Assembly: GCA_028565715.1 (NCBI GenBank) | Contig: JAOXYC010242012.1 | Span: forward strand, 1 to 10,359 | Direction of reading: 5' to 3' | Length of the DNA stretch: 10,359 nucleotides | Source of the DNA: Phoronis pallida | Taxonomy: Eukaryota; Phoronida; Phoronidae | In this document: piece after piece, positions 1 through 9,400 of the stretch | Position numbering within the stretch: position 1 is the first letter of the stretch | Layout of the letters: every line of letters starts with the position of its first letter | Notes under the pieces: generated by a model | What the model saw: the letters and a program-made list of their open reading frames with translations, nothing else | Told to the model about the DNA's origin: nothing | The model's database searches: none | Position numbers and translations under genes: made by a program

Positions 1-80
1 AACTAGAAGATGTGTTAATACTTAAGGTTGAGCAAATTCTAAAGCAAGTAAGGTACTAAAGAAAATAACATCTATTATAT

Positions 81-144
81 ACCTGTCCATGAGTACACAC
101 CCCAGAAAATTATTAATGATGACTTGGGAACAACATTCTATACA
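81..144 (-). pseudogene. Decayed partial copy of the adjacent SF3B1 exon
   Basis: Two blocks match the exon at 190-462 in the same order and strand. acctgtccatgag (81-93) equals 188-200, spanning the exon end and its GT donor. The block 115-144, containing tgacttgggaacaacattct, matches 271-303 (tgacttgagaacaccattct) with a 3-base gap and few substitutions. About 70 exon bases between the blocks are reduced to about 21 diverged bases. On the minus strand the relic keeps an AG (138-139) preceded by TTTCTTGTAT and a GT after ACAG (81-82), enclosing 55 nt (83-137), which would shift the frame if spliced in. It lies in the intron following the parent exon. Confidence 0.7.
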
Positions 145-176
145 AGAAAATACAGCATTCTATACAAGAAAATACA
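134..176. repeat. Two-copy 22-bp tandem repeat
   Basis: A 21-base unit starting cattctatacaag occurs at 134-154 and exactly again at 156-176, one base apart. It overlaps the edge of the decayed exon copy at 81-144, so the end of that copy was itself duplicated. The perfect identity points to a recent event. Confidence 0.85.
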
Positions 177-189
177 ATGTAATGCTTAC

Positions 190-462
190 CTGTCCATGAG
201 CGCATCTTCAAGAAGTGGTGCAACAGCATAGATATAATCCTTGCCCATCTCACCAATATATTCAAACATGAATGACAATGACTTGAGAACACCATTCTGT
301 ACATTCAGTTCTGGTACTCGGTACTCGTTCATTAGACCCGGTAGCACTGTGAATGGTGAACAGGTCTCCGCTACAATGGCTATGGCAACAGTGGTACACA
401 CACGATTCTGACGCTCTTGCACTTTGAGATTGTTGAGTAAAGTTGCCAGGACATCATGTGGT
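190..462 (-). CDS. SF3B1: SF3B1 exon: HEAT repeats (human 1089-1179)
   Basis: A 273-nt exon encoding [40 protein letters not shown] and the segment ending EDALMDR. Only A-to-G (LPGLMNEY), L-to-M (SFMFEY) and T-to-A (AVAPLLED) differ from human. It ends in a split Arg codon at donor ACAG|GTAAGC. It is the last coding exon in the window; about 125 more residues are expected below base 1. A decayed copy of part of it lies just downstream. Confidence 0.98.
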
Positions 463-3400
463 CTGTAAGATAAAGTATGATTTACTTTACTAAAGGTCAA
501 ACATTTCATTGAAAAGAATGAATTAATTGCTTGATTTATTTAAAACAATATATGGCTGCAAAATCATACTTCAGACATTTTTTTCCCACTGACAAGCAGT
601 CACATGTATTTTTAATTACAGAATGCACGTGCATGGCTTGGTACTTCATTTCTTCGGATCAAAATAGTTTAGTACATGTATTATATTGTGCGATATAATT
701 CTTGCAAATTATGTAAATCATCAAATTCTAGTTTCACTTAATCAGTTTCCTATTTATATTTATATCTCACTTACCCAATAGCTTTAGCAATGTAACCAAA
801 TGTGTTGACTGTGGCTCTCCGGATTGCTTTCTTGTGCGCTTTCAGTAGCTCCAGCAACTCAAAGCATATCCTCATCCACTCACGAGCTGAGACAAACTCT
901 GAACCACGATCAGCAATACGCCCGACCAGATCTATACAATTTTCTTGGACTTTCTCATGTCTGAAATTAAAAGAGTTCTATTATATAAGCATTTCAGTAT
1001 CACATGAACTTACCATTTGGGTCTGTAAAAATAATAAATGAAAGAAATTAATATGAAACTCTCAAATTAATGATACACATAAAATGCACAATTGCTTATT
1101 GGTATTAATTGTAATCCAACAAAAGACAATTTTTTTGTATTCAGCAATAGAGAAATTATTATTATTCAATACTCAAAACTTCTACGCACCTGTTTTTCAA
1201 TATAGGTGTAAGACGAGGCAGTAGATCCTTGATGGGTGGGGTCATCTTGGTCATACCAATAACATTCACAATAGCCTTGAGGGCGCCCAGAATACTTCCC
1301 AATACCTCTGGATACTCCTCTCCTAGATACTCATACAGCACCACACCCAGATGGCCCATGAGTTTCTCTTCCTGGCAAGTTTTCATCACAACAGCGATAC
1401 GCGAGATCAAGTCAGCGGCCTGTTGGCGGACTTTAGCCGATTTGTTGTTGAGACGCCAGAGGATGGTACCACATATCTGAGGCAGGTAGGGCTTGACCCG
1501 CTTACTCAGGGCATTGACTACGGTGCCGAAGCCATTCAACATGACTACATCCTGAAATAAAAGAATTTTGTTTGAATGTAAGGAACAATTAATTAAGTTT
1601 TTTTAAATCAAATACACATTTAAAAATTTCTGTTGCAGACGAAAAACATTCAAAGGGAAAGGTTTTCACTTTCTACAAAACCATGATTGTTCTAACCCTG
1701 GAATGGAATTAACACCAAAGATCAGATCTTGCGGAGTGAAAACCGACAGAGAAAATCATCCTTTGGAACATTAACAAGGTTTCTGTTCTTTTTGACACAC
1801 AAGTATTTTTCCAACCTTTACCATTTACCAGTTGATAAGAAAGAACAGGCTCATTTGTTGATGGGTTACTACCACCTCGATTGTAAATCAATTTTTAGAG
1901 CCAATAGGGTGCGCTTAGCAACATTTATGACATTTGGCGACTGCTTGTCGTTAGCAAAATAAATTTCTCAAAACTTAACCTGAAAATTGGTGATTTTTTG
2001 TCAAGGAGGAGTTGAGTGGAATTTGAAATATAATCCTCTGCGACCGATAAACTGGCTTGTTTCAATGATGTATTCACAAGAATTGCGAACGATTCAGACT
2101 CGGAATGGCTTTTAACTGTACAAATGCACCCTATTTCAGAAGATTTCTTCGCCATTAAATCGGCAAGTACCATTTTCATAAATATTTGGCAGTGAAAGAG
2201 TTAAACTCAACCAACCTCTGTGGTCTGTTCCTGGAATGCATACAGTATGCCATCAATAAGTTGTTCCTCTAGACGGGAGTCGATGTCGGCAGCACCGAGA
2301 TTCTCCATGATTTTCTCTATGGTCTCCATGACCATCTTACGGTACTGTTCCGCCTCATCTTTCAAGTCGTCAACGACCCGAGTGATGATTTCTGCTGAGC
2401 CCACCTTGTTTGCAATCTCAACAGTTGTGTCAACCAACTGAAATAATAGATACCATTGGTTAGTAAACAATTGCAATTTTTTTATCTATGAAATTGTAGA
2501 TACTGGCGTACATTTATCTTATGAATAGAATATCAAGATTCAGTGACCTTCAATATGAATATTGGAATGTTTATAAAACAATCAAGTAGTACAGACATTG
2601 CTAAATGCTAGTTTAAACCATTTTTGATTGTAAAAAAAACAATTGAATTTTGTAATATGAAGTATGGAAAATAATGAAACAACAATGAATATGACAATTC
2701 CACTATCTAGCACATGAAACAACCACTTCAAAGTAACATGACTGTTTTTTTTTTCTACTTAAAATATTACATATTTTTCTGAAATATTGAGTATATTCAA
2801 TCAGCGTACCTGTCTGTAGTTGCGTCTGTCGAGAGCCATACGCTGGTTCCAGAAATGTTTGAAGAATGGTGGTAAGATTTCATCCTTGATGTACTGTGGT
2901 TCCACACCATCTGTCGCACAACACTGTTTCACCACCTGAAACAAACACATGGGTTCAGATTACATTAAATATTTTTTGCATGATTTTGTTTGCTATAATC
3001 ACAGACCACAGATGAGTCTTTCACCATGAACAGAGGTATCGTTCTTGTAACATAAATGTTTCAGTGTCTGTTAAAAAAATGAATAAATGACTGGAGTAAT
3101 GCCAGTAAAGTGTCTTGCTCAAAGACACAACGGACTGCACGGGGCAGGATCCAAACCAACAACCTTTCAGTTATGTGTCCGACGCTCTACCAACTGAGAT
3201 AATCCGCCTGGCTTTAAAAAAAATATTAATAGTGTATCTGAAATTTATATGAAATGAACTTATCATTCTTTGGCAAAACAAGCTACTTTCGACAGGATTT
3301 TGATGATATATTTCAATGTTGTACAAGACATCATTTTTACAAACATTTTGTATGTACAGATTCTGCTTATATATTAGCAACAATATAGTAGTAAACCATC

Positions 3401-6400
3401 ATACCTTCAAAACAATTTTCTTCATTTCCTCATCAGGAGACTGAAACTCTCGCACGAGAATCAACATGACTTCCCTTGTGTAATAGTTAGCGTATTCAGC
3501 GTCCATCAACGGGATGAGATAACCAATAGCCTTCAAGAAGGCAGCCAGACCTTTACCGCGATGTTGACGGATACCTTTCCATAAGGGTTTCAGGACACTA
3601 TCAAAGGACTCGATACCGTAGGGTGTGGCAGCTTCGGCCAGAGCAGCGAGAGCCAGGGCTGTGATGGTACGCACCTTCTGCTGTTCATCAACCAGACCTG
3701 GAAGATATGATGGGAGCTATGAACATGAAAAAAAACAATAACAATGTTTATCACATATTAACTACCCTTGTATTCAGTGTCATAACACTACGACATAACA
3801 TTATTGCGTTATGCACTCAAGTCAAACTTTCAAAAAAATGGGTTACTCAAAAATCCAAATTTTTTCGCAAATTGGCGATGTCATGTGATAAAATGATTCT
3901 TAAATTCATGGAAAGTAAACCTTTTATTGGATTCGATTTTAAAAATCATAGAACTGGATCAATTTCATTCTATTTGCGGAAGGCTATGCAATAAAGCATA
4001 ACACAAAGTCAATAGTGTACACAATACGCTACCCTTTACTTACCATGTTCTATAATCTCGACGAGATTCTTGAGATGCGGTAGTATAGCACAACCCATCA
4101 AGATGGAGATCTGTTGGACGATCTTAATACCCGTGTGTCTGGCTTGCCACGACTTCTTAGATTTACACACAGCTTTCAAGAAAGGTAACAGTGATGGAAT
4201 ACCTGCCAAATATAAAATATTGAGGTTTTAATAAAATTATTATATTAAATAATCAACTAAAACTTGATCAAAGGACTTGCTATCAACCACAACATACCTG
4301 CACTTAAGAAAAAAAGAAAACACTTTGATCTTGAACATTCAGTTACGAATATTTTGGTATAAAAATGCTTTGGTACAAACCAGATTTGTGTACGACATAG
4401 CTTATATATTATATCTTTGCACCGTCTAAATCACAATTACCACCATAAACTAGCAAGACATTCCAAGTTTGCCTACAAACGTACTTACCCAAGGCTGAGG
4501 CGACAACAGCAAAAGCCCTGGCTGTTGTATTACGTACATACTCGTCCATGTTGTCAATATCTGGTCTCATTGTGGAGATCATGGTAGCCAGACCAGCAGC
4601 CTTGGCCAGGTTAGAAATGATCTCGCGTCCCTCAACACGAGCGTAGTAATCTTCATCAATCAACAGTGGTTCTATGACCACAAGAATTTTGTGGACAAAC
4701 GGTCGCACAAGGTCGTCTAATTTGTAGAGGATACGGTCAATGACTTTGACCAACAGATGTCTCTCCTGATCTTCTAGTGTTGGAGACATGAGCAATGGTA
4801 GAATTTGGTTGAAGAGAGGGCCGGCCCCAAACTCTCGAGCTTTGTCAGTGATTTGGCGCAGTGCAGCCTGTAACGAAAATTTAATAAACATCAGATAAGG
4901 GTCATTGTCACTGTTATCAGGCTACTGGAATATTTTTGGAAAACTAAGCATGCAATCCAGCCATCTAACTTCATTACTGGTTTGCTGTAGTCAGATTTTC
5001 TGCCAAAAAGTTGAACATCAATTAAATTTGAGAATTTTTCACTAGAAACAATTTTTTTTGTGAAAGTGACCATGGGGACAGTAGACCATTTACGATCTAA
5101 AGACCAAAATACATTGTGAAACATGCTCCCCTGGAGTACAATTACCTTTCTCATGGGTGGTGTTCCATTCTTGATCTTCAAGAGCAGTTTCATGATTTTC
5201 CTCTCTAGTTGTTCTGAAGGTGTCAGTGACTCCTCATCAACATCAACCTATAAACACACAATACATATTATTATCAATCAATGTTTGTTTTATGCCGTTT
5301 TTATGATTTACATTGTTTTTTAAGTACTTCATTGTTACTATGACGTGAAGCAAAATATTACAAATGCTTATTCTGGTGATCGAATGGCTATGATGTAGTA
5401 TTTTATTTCCATCAATCTTTACCAAATTTCAAAAATTATCCACTTTTTGGGACCAGTTAGGTTACTCCTCTCAAGAAAGAATTGAACTTGTCTCCTCCGA
5501 GGAGATGCAAACTCAATACCCATTGAGTATCCTTTTTGTTTAATTTAATTTACTTTAACATTTAACTTTAGGAATTTGATTATTAAATGACCACAGGAAG
5601 CAAAAAACAAGTTTTGGTGTGTGTTTTATAAAAATATTATGAAAATCAACTCACCAGCAACTTGTCAAAGTACTGCATGTCATCAGGTTTCATCATGGGA
5701 AGGTTGCCCTTGGGCTGCATGTCCACTATCTCCACCTTACTATCGGGTGTCTGCATGCGGAACCCACTCTGACCGCCCATGGGTGTGGGTGTGGCAATCA
5801 GCTTCCTGGCTGGGGTGCGGATGGGGACATAGCCAGCTGGTGGTTGCAAAGTCTACAAAGAGAAATGCATTAAAAGTTAATAACTTGATGCAATGCTGTT
5901 TCTAGTTTTTGTTCTTGTTCAGTTGCAATTAAATAAATGATGAATTCAACAATATGAATTGAAATATATATATTTGAGTTTTAAAAATAAAACGTTAAGC
6001 TGTGAAAACAAATCTAAGGAAAAGGAGCATTTGTTATTTTGCTACCCAGTGTGTGTTTTGTGCATTTTAAACTTGTCCAATAAATAATCAATATACCTTA
6101 TAGCCAGGTGGAAACATTGTATCGAGCTCATCATCACCTAGTGGTCGATTACGCTCGTCAATTTCACGTTGCCATGTGTATGCCTGCATCTGCTCGGGCG
6201 TCATGTGCATCAGATGACCTGTAGTGGAACACATAAAGGGTAATGAAAAATGGTACTTTTTTAAGACCAATAGTTCAAGTCAACTATAATTACTGACATG
6301 TTTGGTGTGAATAATGTCTCATGTCAACAACAAACTTTAGATGGCGAACATGTACACAACTTCATGGCTATAAAGACAATTTTTCAAATGTGAGATCAGT

Positions 6401-9400
6401 TTTCCTTCTGGGTTCTCGGAGGCAAACAGAAGACCAATTTTTCTATTATGAGATGATCTTACAAGTTGTATCTTAAAATAACAATTTTCCTTTGAATAAC
6501 TCAACATTAATACTGAAATCAGATGCATTACCTGGTGTTGGAGTGGCCATAGCCATGGCAGCCTGACCGGATGGTGTCACACCGCTGGGAGTGAAACCAC
6601 CCGGAGTGAAGCCTCCAGGTGTGGCCCCACCTGGGGTTGTTCCTCCTGGGGTCATCCCACCTGGGGTCATTGATGGAGTCAATCCTCCAGCAGAGGGAGT
6701 GGCACCTGGTGTTTCATCCCATCGTGACCGTCGCTTGGATACACTAGGTGTGGGAGTCTCCTGGATTAGGTCACCACCACCTCCACGATCTGTGCGTGGT
6801 GTCTCCGCCCAACCGCTACCATGTCCGGGTGTTTCTGAAAAGAAGATCTTTAATTAATTTTAGTTCAGATATTAGAAGCCATCACAACAATAACACTTGA
6901 ATCTTATGACACGAAATTTATAAATCAGTTAAATTTCAAGTCATGTTATTACTTGAATCTTATCAATGACACAAAACAACAGACCTAAGCAGGAGGACAG
7001 TAGCCTTTAAGACAGCTTGTTTGAATTTCAACTCGATTAAGATGGTTAAGTTATAAAACCCTAGTCAAGCTACACACAAAAATCCAGACTTGATCTCCTT
7101 AAACTCATACCTCTTTCTGTCCTGGGAGTTTCATCCCATCGGTTCCTCCTGGCACTGGGTGTTGCACTGGGAGTAGCATGTCCAGGTGTGTCTCTGCCAG
7201 GGGTCGCTGCTCCTGGGGTAGCATGCCCTGGGGTCTCGGCCCAGTTCCGCTCACTCTGGCCTGGGGTGGCTCCAGGTGTCTCACTACCCAGAGGCCTCTT
7301 GCGACCAGGAGTCTCCTCTTCCCAGGAAGATTTCTTTTTAGCTGGTGGCCCTGGAGTAGGGGTCTCGGATTCTGAAGGTGTCGGTTGATCCCAGCGACGA
7401 CGCTTGGATGCCTTAGGTGGTTCTTGTCCATTTGTTGCGTGAAGGTCTCCCGACTTGGCTTTGTCTTGCATTTGTTGCCTGTATGCTTTCTAAAAAACAA
7501 AAAGAAATCTTATTAACTCTGTGATTAGTGAAAAGTTTGTTCACATATTGGTCCATGTCATTCAATCAGTATCATGTTACATTAGAAATAATGCTTTGAA
7601 CCACCTTCTTGCAATTAAAATGCGTTGCCTCAAAATTATCCTATAAAGTCAAGTCAATTATTTTAATAGTAACGTAATGGAATTTTGTCAACCAGAAAGA
7701 AAATCAACCAACATCAATGTACAAGGTGGAACAAAAGGGCAAAGTGGGAAAGTCAAACTTGTATTTACCTGGTCTCTGTTAATCATCTGCTCACGCATGA
7801 TGTCCACATATGTTCTGCTGTTCTGTGATTTAGGGTCAGGGGTTTTTCCACCTAAAACGAACAAAAATAAGGTCACGACAGAGGTCGTGACGGAATAAAT
7901 CATTTAGTGGGTGTTCTTAAAACAGTGTAACCGAACTAGAATCTAGTCAATCATGATTATTTAAAGAGTTTTCACAAAGCAATCTGGTTTATACCTCACT
8001 TCAGAAAACTTTTAGAAAATTGACCAATGAATATCTTTGGTCTTTCAATTTGAACAAATCTTGTTTATTATGAAATATGCAAAACGTATGCTAATTCCAA
8101 GTACAATTTGGATATGAAAATTAGTTCTGAGGTAACTACCAAATTCCTTATCTCAGCAACCTGGCAAAGGAAAATGAAAATGGCCCAAAGCACTCACTCG
8201 ATGTTCCAGCATTCGTTATACGTAATGCTGCTTTTACAAGTTGGCTTCAGGCCATGTTTTCAAAAACCAAAAGTGGAAAAACTCAAATGATAAGAATCTT
8301 AGCAACCTGAGTGTTCCCACTTAAATGCCAGGCTGCAGATATCAAAATAATTGAAAACTCTGGTTTTCCTAGATAACCAAGAGTCATTTGACACTTTACA
8401 TCATACGTACGCTACTTCTTGTCTCCAACATGGCGCATCATCGGTGTCATCCAATCAATAAACCAATTACCTTTTCATCGCATGAGCCTAAAACAATCTC
8501 AAAATTTTGAAGGTTAACCCCTACCCCTAACAGTTTATCAAAAAATAATCGATTTCATACCAGATTTCGAAATTTTTGTTGTTTACAGAAAATTGCTACT
8601 GTTTAATGTCAGTCCTAAATAAGAAATGGAAAATGAATAAAATAACACTTTTTATGAATTTAATTTTGCAATGGAGAACTTTTCAAAGCATTGTAAATTC
8701 TAAATCAAACCTAGAATACAAATAAATGTATATAACTGGCAAAAAGTGATAAATTTTGAAGACAGAAAAATTTTGAGACAGAAAAAATCAAATCTGCATT
8801 TTAAAATTAATTTCAAGTGAGAGGAAAGCAATCCAATTGATTTGATCAAACCTGACACGGTTTATTTTGTTATTTCTAGCCAAACATATGATATATTAAT
8901 TTTATAAGAATTGTTCCTTCACTTGATGATACCAAGTCCAATGGTCGATGATACGATGCGATGCTGCTAGAGGAATGAAAAGAGAGTTGATTAGTATGTT
9001 TTCTTTCTGATTGTATTTCTAATCTCAACTCTTGTTCGGGCTAACATCCTCAGTCCACAAATTTGGCAAAGTAAAAAACTTTGAGTATCTTCACAACTTT
9101 CATGGTTCAGCAGCAAGTGCTTGATTTAGCTGTCATGCACAAATCTTATGAAAGAAAACAATAATTGTCTAAGCACAAAATAGTTCACAAAGAATAATGT
9201 ACCAAAAAGAATCATAGATTTTGGTTGACATTTAGGATATTAGCCTTTCACGAACAAAGCATTTCAAAACAAACAAACAACATTCATTTGTTTTTATTTG
9301 TTGCCCATTGCCAAGTTCCAAAGAATGTGAAAACCTACCTTTGTTTATTTATCAGCAACATCATCTGGACTATTGACTTTCAATATTAAGAGAAAGCTAT

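Noticed and set aside
1229-1560. Plus-strand open frames over the exon at 1190-1551
   Set aside because: Antisense shadows of a strongly conserved coding exon.
1975-2208. piggyBac-like element flanked by TTAA
   Set aside because: TTAA occurs at both sides, but the adjoining ends (cctgaaaattgg and ctctttcactgcc) are not inverted repeats of each other.
3147-3212. A functional tRNA gene
   Set aside because: Box A and B are degenerate, the anticodon stem does not pair well and the acceptor arm is missing; the SINE core follows directly, so it is a SINE head.
3707-3994. 95-codon open frame on the plus strand inside an SF3B1 intron
   Set aside because: Lys/Asn-rich composition typical of AT-rich DNA, no domain, antisense to an intron; taken as chance.
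6591-6857. Plus-strand frame rich in PPGV repeats
   Set aside because: It is the antisense shadow of the TPGG-repeat exon; the repeat produces an open frame on both strands.
7105-7500. 131-codon second frame across the first Thr-Pro exon
   Set aside because: Overlapping frame of a real exon with low-complexity codons; it lacks a conserved domain and crosses the splice sites.
7677-7903. Open frames on both strands around the exon at 7769-7851
   Set aside because: They are the real small exon extended into flanking introns, plus its antisense shadow; splice signals and homology limit coding to 7769-7851.
8400-8530. Possible internal promoter in the long intron (ATGGCGC, CCAAT-like motifs, acccctacccctaac)
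   Set aside because: Motifs are short and scattered, no initiator or following exon was found, and the telomere-like run is only two imperfect units.
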